Positions 9,005 to 16,949 of a stretch of 61,547 bases of DNA are shown here, piece after piece. The notes beneath the pieces are model-generated. The model was not told the DNA's origin and did not search any database. It saw nothing but the letters and a program-made list of their open reading frames with translations. How positions within the stretch are numbered: the first letter of the stretch is position 1; each line of letters begins with the position of its first letter. Both the position numbers and the translations under genes were made by a program. The DNA comes from Gemmatimonadaceae bacterium (GTDB taxonomy: Bacteria; Gemmatimonadota; Gemmatimonadetes; Gemmatimonadales; Gemmatimonadaceae). The DNA is taken from assembly GCA_036003045.1 (NCBI GenBank), contig DASYSS010000058.1, forward strand, positions 1 through 61,547. Direction: 5' to 3'.

Positions 9005-9047
9005 ACTATGCTCACATTGACCCTATTGCTGTCAAACTGAGCATAGT
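9005..9047. promoter_or_regulatory. Nested dyad operator upstream of PadR-ADOP module 1
   Basis: Outer perfect 10-bp arms actatgctca (9005-9014) and tgagcatagt (9038-9047) enclose an inner TTGAC (9017-9021) / GTCAA (9031-9035). Both pairs share the same centre at 9026. The dyad ends 20 bases before the GTG of the padR gene and contains the TTGACC and CATAGT hexamers (19 nt apart). PadR regulators commonly bind such dyads to repress their own operon; binding here is inferred. Confidence 0.6.
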
Positions 9048-9066
9048 CGTTTCACCCGGAGGTCCG

Positions 9067-9438
9067 GTGAGTTCGTCGCGCCCGCGCGTCCGCGATCCGC
9101 AAGAGCTCCTGCCCCTCAAGCCGATCGAGTTGCTCGTGCTCACCATGTTGAGCGCCGGCGAACGGCACGGCTACGGACTTCGGCAGGACATCGTCGACCA
9201 CACCGAGGGTCGCGTCGCGCTCGAGGCGGGCAACCTGTATCGGCACATCCGCAAGTTGCAGAGCGACGGTCTCGTCGACGAGACCGAGCCCCGTCCCGCG
9301 GGGCGCGGCGACGACGAGCGCCGGATCTACTACCGTCTCCTTCCGTTCGGCCGAGAGGTGCTGGCCGCCGAAGTCGAACGTCTGCGCGCGCTGATGCGCA
9401 TCGTCGATTCCAAACGTGTGTCCCCGAGGCGGGCGTGA
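9067..9438 (+). CDS. PadR-family transcriptional regulator (module 1)
   Basis: 123 aa, GTG start at 9067 with GGAGG 4 nt upstream. Winged-helix PadR domain covering about residues 15-95: PIELLVLTMLSAGERHGYGLRQDIVDH (first helix and recognition region), then LEAGNLYRHIRKLQSDGLV and a wing ending RRIYYRL. PadR proteins of this size are usually ligand- or stress-responsive repressors encoded with the transporter they control. The stop overlaps the GTG of the downstream permease (GTGA), so the two are translationally coupled. Confidence 0.88.
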   Translation: MSSSRPRVRDPQELLPLKPIELLVLTMLSAGERHGYGLRQDIVDHTEGRVALEAGNLYRHIRKLQSDGLVDETEPRPAGRGDDERRIYYRLLPFGREVLAAEVERLRALMRIVDSKRVSPRRA

Positions 9439-12092
9439 CGCGCGGCGAGCGATTCTACGAGCGGTTGCTCACGCTGTACCCCGCCGAGTTTCGCGCGCGC
9501 TACGGCCGCGCGATGGGCGACTTTCACCGCGACCGTCTGGCCCTCGCGACGCAGAACCACGAATCCATCGCGGCGCTCTGGGCGCGAACCATCGCCGACG
9601 TCGTCGTGTCCGCCGCGGCCGAGCATCTACGCTCGTTCGTGTCCGGCGGCGGAACGCTCGACACGCTGCGTCAGGATCTCGCGTTCGCCCTTCGCGGGCT
9701 CGCCCGGCGGCCACGGTTCGCCGCGCTCCTGATCGGAACGGTCGCTCTCGGCGTCGGCGCCAACGCCGCGATCTTCAGCGTCGTGAGCGGCGTGCTGCTG
9801 CGGCCGCTGCCGTATCCGCACGACGAGCGGCTCTTCTCGTTCGGACACGAACCGCCGCAGTGGCTCACGTCGGCGCCGGACTTCATCGACTACAAGCGCG
9901 AGATGAAGTCGATCTCGGGCTTGGCCGCGTTCGACCAGCGCGTCGCGACGCTGGGCGCGAATCTCGACGCCGACTCGCGTCCGGAGCGCGTCGGCGTCGT
10001 TCGCGCGAGCGAAGGTTTCTTCGACGTGCTCGGCGCAAAACCGGCGCTCGGGCGCACGTTCGCCGCCGAAGATCACGATTCCAAGATCGCGCGCGTGGCG
10101 GTGCTTGGTTACGGACTCTGGCAGCGCGACTTCGCCGGCTCGCGATCGGTCATCGGGCGGACGATCAACATCGACGGCGCTCCGCGCGTGGTGATCGGCG
10201 TGATGCCCCCGCGCTTCGCGTACCCCAAGCCCGCGACAGCGGTCTGGATCCCGATGGCGCGGTTCAACCTCGACAGCCTTGGCGACCGGGACCAACACTA
10301 TCTGTTCATGGTCGGCCGTCTCCGGCCGGGCTTCACGCTGGACCAGGCTCGTGCTGAAGCGGCGGGCGTCGCCCGCGCGATCATGCGCGCCGAGCCGTCC
10401 AAGTTCGATCCGAAGGCCCCGCTCACGCCGCGCCTCACCGGCGTGCGTGAAGAGCTGGTCGGACAAACGCGGCCCTATCTCCTCGCGCTGCTCGGCGCCG
10501 TCGGATTCATCCTGCTCATCGCCTGCGCGAACGTGGCAAATCTGCTGTTGGTGCGCGGCGCCGCGCGCGAGAAGGAGCTCGCCGTTCGCACCGCGCTGGG
10601 CGCGTCGCGCCGCCGGCTGGTGGTACAACTGTCGACCGAAGGCGCGATGCTGTCGGCGATCGGCGCCGCCCTGGGGCTCGCGCTGGCGGTGATCGTCGAT
10701 CGCGTCTTTGTCGCGATGGCGCCGGCGAGCGTGCCTCGTCTCGACGACGTGGGCATGGATTGGCGGGCCCTCTCATTCACCGCGGTGACCTGCATCGTGA
10801 CCGCTGTGTTGATCGGCGTCATCCCGTCGCTGCGCGCGTCGCGCGGCGACCTCGCCGGCGGGCTGCGACAGGGCGGCAGAACGACGGGGGCCGAAGGCGC
10901 GTCGAGAGCGCTGCGACGAACGCTCGTCGCGATGGAGATGGCGTTGGCCGTCACATCGCTGTCGGGGGCAGGACTGCTGCTTCGAAGCTTGCTGGCGCTC
11001 CAACACCAGCAGCTTGGATTCGATCCGCGCGGAGTTCTCACGGCGGAAGTCGCCGTTCTGCCGGGGGCGTACGACGACGCGCGCGCCGCGATCTTTTTCG
11101 AGCAGCTCATGGCGCGCGTGCACGCCATCCCGGGCGTACGGTCCGCCGGCGCGTCGGCGTGGCTCCCGGTCGTCGGCACCGGTGGCCTGTGGGGATTTCG
11201 CCCCGAAGGCGGCAGCTTTCCGGACGGACGGTGGCCGCTCGCGGTTCCGCAACACGTGACGCCCGACTACTTCGCCGCGGCGGGGATTCCGTTGCTGTCC
11301 GGCCGCGAGTTCACGAGCGGCGACCGGCTGAACAGCCAGCTCGTCGTCATCGTGAGCGACAAGCTCGCGCGAAGCGCGTGGCCCGGACAAAACGCGATCG
11401 GAAAGCGCCTGCGTCTTAGCACCGACTCGATTTACCTCTCCGTCGTCGGAGTCGTCGGCGACATACAGTCGCGCGGATTCGGCGATCCACCGGAGCCGAC
11501 GATGTATTTCGCGTACGCGCAGTCGGCGCGCAGCGGGTACTATCAGCCGAAACAGATGTCGCTGCTCATCCGCACGGACGGCGATCCATTCGCGCTCGTC
11601 CCCGCGCTGCGACGCCAAGTCGCCGCCCTCGATCGCATGACGCCGGTCTCGGAGATTCGGAGTCTCGACGAGATCGCCGGCCTGTCGGTGGCCGTTCGAA
11701 AGTTCACCACTCTTCTGCTCGCCGGCTTCGCGGTGTTGGCGCTCTTGCTGGCGGGACTCGGTACGTACGGCGTGATCGCCTATGCGGTCACCCTTCGTCG
11801 CTACGAAATCGGTGTGCGAATGGCGCTGGGCGCGGCGAATCGATCGGTGCTGCTGCTGGTCATGTCCGAAGGATTCGTCATCTCGGCCGTCGGGCTCCTC
11901 GCCGGCCTCGTGGCTTCGGGCCTGGTCGGACGCGCGATCAGCACGATGTTGTTCGGCGTAGCGCCAAATGATCCGGCATCGCTGGTGGGAACGTCGCTGC
12001 TGCTCGCGGTCGTCGCGATCGCGGCGTCGGTGATTCCGGCGCGGCGCGCGCTGAGGGTGGATCCGCTGGAGGCGCTGCGCGCGGAGCAGTGA
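9435..12092 (+). CDS. ADOP-type orphan ABC permease (MacB_PCD/FtsX twice), module 1
   Basis: 885 aa, starting at a GTG that overlaps the padR stop. Residues 1-80 are a soluble helical N-terminus of the kind found before ADOP permeases. Two MacB/FtsX halves follow: a TM segment (FAALLIGTVALGVGANAAIFSVV), a periplasmic core domain, three TM helices with the E-L-A-V-R-T-A-L-G-A motif, then the second half with E-I-G-V-R-M-A-L-G-A. No ABC ATPase is encoded nearby, consistent with 'orphan' permeases of Acidobacteriota and Gemmatimonadota. The substrate is unknown; export or mechanotransmission by analogy to MacB is only inference. Confidence 0.88.
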   Translation: MTRGERFYERLLTLYPAEFRARYGRAMGDFHRDRLALATQNHESIAALWARTIADVVVSAAAEHLRSFVSGGGTLDTLRQDLAFALRGLARRPRFAALLIGTVALGVGANAAIFSVVSGVLLRPLPYPHDERLFSFGHEPPQWLTSAPDFIDYKREMKSISGLAAFDQRVATLGANLDADSRPERVGVVRASEGFFDVLGAKPALGRTFAAEDHDSKIARVAVLGYGLWQRDFAGSRSVIGRTINIDGAPRVVIGVMPPRFAYPKPATAVWIPMARFNLDSLGDRDQHYLFMVGRLRPGFTLDQARAEAAGVARAIMRAEPSKFDPKAPLTPRLTGVREELVGQTRPYLLALLGAVGFILLIACANVANLLLVRGAAREKELAVRTALGASRRRLVVQLSTEGAMLSAIGAALGLALAVIVDRVFVAMAPASVPRLDDVGMDWRALSFTAVTCIVTAVLIGVIPSLRASRGDLAGGLRQGGRTTGAEGASRALRRTLVAMEMALAVTSLSGAGLLLRSLLALQHQQLGFDPRGVLTAEVAVLPGAYDDARAAIFFEQLMARVHAIPGVRSAGASAWLPVVGTGGLWGFRPEGGSFPDGRWPLAVPQHVTPDYFAAAGIPLLSGREFTSGDRLNSQLVVIVSDKLARSAWPGQNAIGKRLRLSTDSIYLSVVGVVGDIQSRGFGDPPEPTMYFAYAQSARSGYYQPKQMSLLIRTDGDPFALVPALRRQVAALDRMTPVSEIRSLDEIAGLSVAVRKFTTLLLAGFAVLALLLAGLGTYGVIAYAVTLRRYEIGVRMALGAANRSVLLLVMSEGFVISAVGLLAGLVASGLVGRAISTMLFGVAPNDPASLVGTSLLLAVVAIAASVIPARRALRVDPLEALRAEQ

Positions 12093-12125
12093 AAACGGAT
12101 TGGCGGGAGACCGGGTTACCGTGCA

Positions 12126-12224
<99 letters not shown>

Positions 12225-12233
<9 letters not shown>

Positions 12234-13175
12234 GTCGGCTCTCGGCGGACCGGGGTTGCCGCCGTCGACCACGAACTTCCACGTGCCGTCGCTCTGGCGT
12301 TTCCATACGGTGAGGTACTTCCCGATTCGCTGGACAGCGGCGCCGGACGCGCCGAGTCCCGTCGCGGTGGATTCGCCGATCGTGAAGCCGAGGTCTCTCG
12401 ACGCGGCGACGTACGCGAACACGGGCTGCCAGACGAGCGACGACTGCCCCGCGCGCGCCTCGAGGTACTCCTGAATGGCGCGGGCGCCGATCACGAGCTG
12501 CGGATCTCCGAACACGACGCCGTCGGGCGCGACGGTATTAGCAAACGCGAAAGCGACGCCCATGCGGTAGGACAGATCGGAGAAGGAGCTGTCCGCCGCG
12601 CGAATGCGGGCTCGTTCTTCGGCGACGGCCGCTGAGCCAGCCGGCCCTCTTTCACTCGGCACGACGTCGCCGTCGCTGTGTCGCGCGGCCGGTTCGCCGG
12701 GCGCGGCCGTGGAGACGGGACCGTTCACCTCCGCGTACGCCGCGATGCGCCAGGGGCCGTTCTTGACGCGCTCCCAAAAAGCGATGTAGCGGCCGAACTG
12801 AGGTGAAACGGCCGGCGAGACTCGTATCGCGACGCCGAACGTGTAGGCCGCGAGAAGATCACCGGACACGCCGCCGCCGAGCGGCTGCCACAACGATCGC
12901 GCCGCCGGCGCATTGTCGCCGGCGGCGAGCAGCGTACGCGTCGCAGCCAGTCCGAACGCGGCGGGCGCCCCGGCGCGCAGATACACGACGTTGTCGCCCA
13001 GCAATGCAATGGTCCCGGCCAGAAGACCGCGAGCGGCGACGCTGTCGGTGCGCGATTGGTCGAAGTGGAACAAACTGTCGCGCGCCGGCCCGCGCGCTGG
13101 CTCGGGGACCGTCGTCGATCCGTGAAGGGCGCATCCGCATAGGAGGGCGGACACGATGACCGGTAGGACCTTCAT
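12225..13175 (-). CDS. Lipoprotein with two tandem NTF2-like (SnoaL/DUF4440-type) domains
   Basis: 316 aa from the ATG at 13175, chosen because it gives a compact lipoprotein signal (MKVLPVIVSALLCGC, Cys at 15); in-frame starts at 13199 and 13244 are possible. Two repeats of an NTF2-like cone are visible. Each ends with the typical G-x-Y-x-x-x-W-x-R-x-x-x-G-x-W: RYIAFWERVKNGPWRIAAY (about 130-148) and KYLTVWKRQSDGTWKFVVDGG (about 285-305). Such domains bind small ligands or have SnoaL-like enzyme activity; no catalytic residue can be assigned. The last residues run into a tandem repeat array. Confidence 0.72.
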
Positions 13176-13259
13176 CAGCAAGACGCTACGGCGACCCATG
13201 CCTAGCCGCCAGACCTGCAACGTCTCGTCACAGAAATGAGACAAGCCGAGCGGACGGCA

Positions 13260-13619
13260 TCACGCGTCCCGACGCAGCCGCGGCGCGAGACGAACCGCCG
13301 TGCCATAGCAGAGTACTTCAGTCACGCCGTCCATGATCTCGGTCGCGTCGTAGCGGACGGCGAGCATCGCGTTGCCGCCCATCGCGACGCAATGCTGTGT
13401 CGCGGCGGCGAACGCGTCGGCGCGCGCTCGCTCACAGAGGTCGGTGAGGAGCGTGATGTCGCCGCCGAAGAACGTCTGGAATTTCACCCCGATCCGGCCG
13501 AGCGCCGACCGCGACCGAACGACGATTCCGCGGACGACGCCGAAGGTCTGCGTCACTTCGTATCCATCGACGGCGTTCGCGGTCGTCGTGATGAAGTCGA
13601 CGCCTGGCAAGATTGGCAT
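13260..13619 (-). CDS. ybjQ: YbjQ/UPF0145-family protein
   Basis: 119 aa, similar to the usual ~105. The features match the family: I-T-T-T-A near the start, G-Y-E-V-T-Q-T-F-G-V-V-R-G in strand one, F-F-G-G-D, a helix with E-R-A-R-A-D-A, then G-G-N-A-M-L-A-V-R-Y-D, and a terminal Y-G-T-A-V. YbjQ forms small pentameric or decameric rings; the heavy-metal-binding label is by annotation tradition and the role is unproven. The ATG at 13619 has GAGGA 5 nt upstream. It lies 84 bases upstream of the lipoprotein gene on the same strand. Confidence 0.82.
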   Translation of the reverse strand: MPILPGVDFITTTANAVDGYEVTQTFGVVRGIVVRSRSALGRIGVKFQTFFGGDITLLTDLCERARADAFAAATQHCVAMGGNAMLAVRYDATEIMDGVTEVLCYGTAVRLAPRLRRDA

Positions 13620-13735
13620 GGCGATCCTCTGTGTTGTGGGCGCGCACGAATCAGCACGGACGCCGCTCTGGGGACAAGACCCTATCCCGTGCGCGTACCG
13701 GGTCTTAGCTTCGTGAGACGGTTTTTCCCGCCCGC

Positions 13736-14740
13736 ATGGATCTCCGCGAACGCCTCCAAATCGCGCTGGGTGACGCTTACCGAATCGAACGCGAGCTCGG
13801 TGGGGGAGCCATGTCGCGCGTGTTCGTCGCGACGGACACGACGCTGGGACGGACCGTCGTCATCAAGACGCTGCCGCCGGCGCTCGCGGCGGGGCTGAGC
13901 GCTGAGCGGTTCCGCCGCGAGATCCGCCTCTTGGCGGCGCTCACGCATCCCAACATCGTGCCGATTCTTTCGGCCGGCGAACGCGACGGGCTGCTCTACT
14001 ACATCATGCCGTACATCACGGCGGAGTCGCTGCGCGCGCGTCTGGTTCGCGAGCCGACGTTGGCCCTGCCCGACGCGCTCAACGTCGCGATCGAGATCGC
14101 TGAAGCGCTCGACTACGCGCATCGGCAGGGCATCGTCCACCGCGACATCAAGCCGGAGAACATTCTCCTCGCCGACAACCACGCGATCATTTCCGACTTC
14201 GGGATCGCGCGCGCGCTCGCTCGCGCCGGCGAAGGCGAGCGGCTCACGGCGACCGGCATGTCGGTGGGAACGCCGGGCTACATGAGCCCCGAGCAGGCGG
14301 CCGGTGAGCTCGACGTCGACGGCCGCGCCGACACGTACGCGTTGGGTTGCGTGCTGTACGAGATGGTCGCCGGTTCGCCGCCGTTCACGGGAAAGACCGC
14401 CGCCGCGGTGATCGCCGCGCACATGGCGACGCCCGTGCCGTCGGTGCGAGCGCTTCGGTCGACAGCGCCGCAAAAACTCGACGAGCTCTTGAATCGCTCG
14501 ATGGCGAAATCGCCCGACGAGCGCTATCCGACAGCCGCGGCGTTCGTTCAGGCGTTGCGGCAGGTCGAAGCACGAACGCGCCGTCCGGTGATCTCGCGGA
14601 CGCCCGTTCCGGCGCCGACTCCGGTCGCGACGCCCGTCGTCGTGCCGGCGAAAGCCAGCCGCACACCGTGGTATTTCGTCGCGGGCGCGATGGTGGTGAT
14701 CGCCGCGCTCGTCGCGGCGCTCGCGATGCGCGGCCACTGA
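13736..14740 (+). CDS. Pkn-type serine/threonine protein kinase with C-terminal membrane anchor
   Basis: 334 aa. The kinase domain spans residues ~15-270: Gly-rich loop ELGGGAMSRVFVA, Lys in VVIK, catalytic loop HRDIKPENILL, DFGIAR, G-T-P-G-Y-M-S-P-E-Q, all active-type. A Pro/Val-rich juxtamembrane linker (about 280-305) and a single TM helix (WYFVAGAMVVIAALVAALAM) end the protein, with only a few residues outside, so it has no sensor domain of its own. No Shine-Dalgarno is evident before the ATG. It is convergent with the HisC-like gene, with a short hairpin between. Confidence 0.88.
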   Translation: MDLRERLQIALGDAYRIERELGGGAMSRVFVATDTTLGRTVVIKTLPPALAAGLSAERFRREIRLLAALTHPNIVPILSAGERDGLLYYIMPYITAESLRARLVREPTLALPDALNVAIEIAEALDYAHRQGIVHRDIKPENILLADNHAIISDFGIARALARAGEGERLTATGMSVGTPGYMSPEQAAGELDVDGRADTYALGCVLYEMVAGSPPFTGKTAAAVIAAHMATPVPSVRALRSTAPQKLDELLNRSMAKSPDERYPTAAAFVQALRQVEARTRRPVISRTPVPAPTPVATPVVVPAKASRTPWYFVAGAMVVIAALVAALAMRGH

Positions 14741-14760
14741 CGCCGCGCTTTCGCGCGGCG
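14741..14760. terminator. Hairpin between convergent genes
   Basis: 8-bp GC stem (cgccgcgc / gcgcggcg) with a tttc loop directly after the kinase stop. There is no clear T tract on either side. Confidence 0.45.
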
Positions 14761-14774
14761 CCAGTTCAACCGAC

Positions 14775-15953
14775 CTAGTGCTGCGACGCGGTGACCGGCG
14801 TCGCGAGCACCGTTCGGAATACCTCGACCGCTTTCTTCATCTGCGGCATCGTACCGACGGAGACGCGCGCGTAGTTCGCGAGTGACGGAAACGCGCGGCC
14901 GATCGCCACCTTGTGTTTCACGCACTCGAGCTTGAACGCGTGCGCGTCGCGGCGAACGTCGACCATCATGAAGTTCGCTTCGGCGGCATGCACCGTGTAA
15001 CCGGCATTCTGAAAGAAGGCGCGAGTGAACGCGCGCGCTTCCTCGTTCTTGCGCTGCTCCGACGCCACGTGTGCCGCGTCGTTCACCGTCGCAGCCACCG
15101 CGGCGAGCGCGAGCTGATTCACGTTGGAGCCGAGGCACCAGCTCGACATGCGCTTGACGGTGTCCTGCTGCCCGATCGCGTAGCCGGCGCGGAGGCCGGC
15201 CATGCCGAACACCTTCGAGAACGTGCGCGTGACGACGACGCGCGGGTTCGCGAGCGCGATGGGGATGGCTGTCCGGTACGACTTGTCGGCGACGTACTCG
15301 TGATACGCCTCGTCGACGAGGATCACCGTGTCCGGCGACGCGCGGTTCACCGCTTCGACGAACGACGCGACGTCGTCGCCGCCGTGGACCGTGGCCGTCG
15401 GATTGTTCGGATTGCAGAAATACACCAGCCCCGCGCCCTTCGACGCGGCGACGATCGCGTCGAGGTCGAGCCTGAGCTTCGAGTCGACCGGCGGCGCGAC
15501 CACGGGATGTTTGACGAACCGGGCGAAGTTCGCGGGCGCTTCGAACGTGGGCTCGGGAGCGACCAGCCCCTTGTCGGGCGCGGTGAACGCGAGGACCGCG
15601 GCTCGCAGCAGCTCGCCCGATCCACAGCCGAGGATGATGTTCGAGGGCGACACGCCGCGCGCCTTGGCGATCGTGACGAAAACGTCGTCCTCCTCTTTCA
15701 CCGGATACCGATTCGCGTGCGTGAACGCGTTCGACACGGCTTCGAGCGCGCGCCGTCCGGGGCCGTTCGGGTTTTCGTTGCTGTCGATCCGGATCATTCC
15801 GGGGGCAGACGCCAGCAATCGATCCGCGCGCCGCTCAGGTTGGCCCTGCGCGAGAAGGGCTTCGTGCCCTTGCCACCGAATCAGCGGCGCCGTGAGAAGA
15901 CCGGCGGTCCCTGCCCCAAGGCTGGCGACGAACGAACGACGCGAGACGGACAT
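14775..15953 (-). CDS. Tat-exported PLP aminotransferase, histidinol-phosphate aminotransferase-like
   Basis: 392 aa. Fold type I PLP enzyme: RIDSNENPNGPGRRALEA near the N-terminus, ILGCGSGELLRAAV, PNNPTATV, VDEAYHEY and the Schiff-base Lys in R-T-F-S-K-V-F-G-M-A-G-L-R. The reaction is presumed to be transamination of an amino acid, with the HisC subfamily as nearest match by motif. Unusually, the protein opens with a twin-arginine signal, M-S-V-S-R-R-S-F-V-A-S followed by a hydrophobic stretch. The ATG at 15953 (GGAG 5 nt upstream) starts exactly at this signal; the frame extends further upstream without RBS. No other his genes are nearby, so it is not a normal HisC. Confidence 0.85.
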   Translation of the reverse strand: MSVSRRSFVASLGAGTAGLLTAPLIRWQGHEALLAQGQPERRADRLLASAPGMIRIDSNENPNGPGRRALEAVSNAFTHANRYPVKEEDDVFVTIAKARGVSPSNIILGCGSGELLRAAVLAFTAPDKGLVAPEPTFEAPANFARFVKHPVVAPPVDSKLRLDLDAIVAASKGAGLVYFCNPNNPTATVHGGDDVASFVEAVNRASPDTVILVDEAYHEYVADKSYRTAIPIALANPRVVVTRTFSKVFGMAGLRAGYAIGQQDTVKRMSSWCLGSNVNQLALAAVAATVNDAAHVASEQRKNEEARAFTRAFFQNAGYTVHAAEANFMMVDVRRDAHAFKLECVKHKVAIGRAFPSLANYARVSVGTMPQMKKAVEVFRTVLATPVTASQH

Positions 15954-16208
15954 GGCGGCTCCCGATTGAGGAACGCCGCCGAGTATAGCGCGATTGATGC
16001 GCGGACACCACAGGCGGCTGTGACGCACGGCCGAATTGGACGGGTTTGGCAACGTTCTAGGCCTCGTAAATGTGTGTCCTGCATCACCTTGTTACAAGGC
16101 ATGAGTCCTGCGCCGATGAGGTCGCGGCGAAGGGTGGACGGCGCCTTTCCCGACGTGTATTTCACTATGGTTGGCGTCGCCGTTTTTTCTCCGGAGCAGT
16201 CGGAAGTC

Positions 16209-16901
16209 ATGTTCGGTGCAATCGTCGTCGGCCTGCTGCTTTCGGCTCTCGCGGCCGGAGCCATCTTCGTCGTGCGTGCCTGGCTGCAGAGCCGCGGCGC
16301 GCGCTCGCGCGAGGTTCCGCCGCTCTTCGTCATACCGCGGGCGGTCGCCGGGGTGGAGCCCATCATGGACGCCGCCGTGGTCTCCGCGGCGCCCGCGCAC
16401 CCGACGCACGACGCGCGTTCGTCCAGGCCGCTTCGTGGTTCGGGACTTCCGAACTTCGGCGAGCGCGTGGTATTCGACGACAACCGATTCGACGATGACG
16501 ACGAGATCCCGGTGCGCGGCGCCAACTCCGAGACAGTCCGATTCCTGCGACCGGGCGAAGAGCCGGTGCAGATTCTCCCCGGCCGCCTCGAGGTTCTCTC
16601 CGGCGAGCCAAAGCACCGCGAGATTCGTTTCGTTCGCGCCCCGGGCGAACCCCCCGAGCTGATCCTCGGACGCGAGGCCGGCCGTTCGCCGCAGACCGTC
16701 GCCCTCCATTCCGACACGGTGAGTCGCCGCCACGCGCGATTCGCATACTCGAATGGCCGGTGGGCGGTCAGGAACTTGTCGCGAACGAATCCCGTCGTCG
16801 TCAACGACGAGCGGATCATGGACGACTCGATCGAACGGCCGCTCGCCGATGGCGATCGCCTCGAGCTCGGCGAAGTGGTTCTCCGCTTCCGGTCGCGGTA
16901 G
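16209..16901 (+). CDS. Membrane-anchored FHA-domain protein
   Basis: 230 aa from the ATG at 16209; in-frame ATGs at 16167 and 16101 would add 14 or 36 residues. Residues 2-25 are a TM helix (FGAIVVGLLLSALAAGAIFVV), followed by an acidic/Pro linker and a C-terminal FHA domain (about 140-228). The FHA domain carries the pThr-binding signature: I-L-G-R-E, S-R-R-H-A-R-F, and N-L-S-R-T-N-P-V-V-V-N. FHA domains read phosphothreonine on kinase substrates. The kinase gene starts 48 bases downstream, so the pair is probably an operon in which the FHA protein docks at the membrane with the phosphorylated kinase or its targets. Confidence 0.85.
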   Translation: MFGAIVVGLLLSALAAGAIFVVRAWLQSRGARSREVPPLFVIPRAVAGVEPIMDAAVVSAAPAHPTHDARSSRPLRGSGLPNFGERVVFDDNRFDDDDEIPVRGANSETVRFLRPGEEPVQILPGRLEVLSGEPKHREIRFVRAPGEPPELILGREAGRSPQTVALHSDTVSRRHARFAYSNGRWAVRNLSRTNPVVVNDERIMDDSIERPLADGDRLELGEVVLRFRSR

Positions 16902-16949
16902 CGAAGCCGGTCCCATGGACGTCGTGGTCGTCTCCCTGCCTCGCATCCG

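Noticed and set aside
14913-16208. 662-aa open frame on the plus strand reaching back from the FHA gene
   Set aside because: It is antisense to the well-supported aminotransferase; only the part from 16209 has protein-like composition (TM helix, FHA). High GC keeps antisense frames open.
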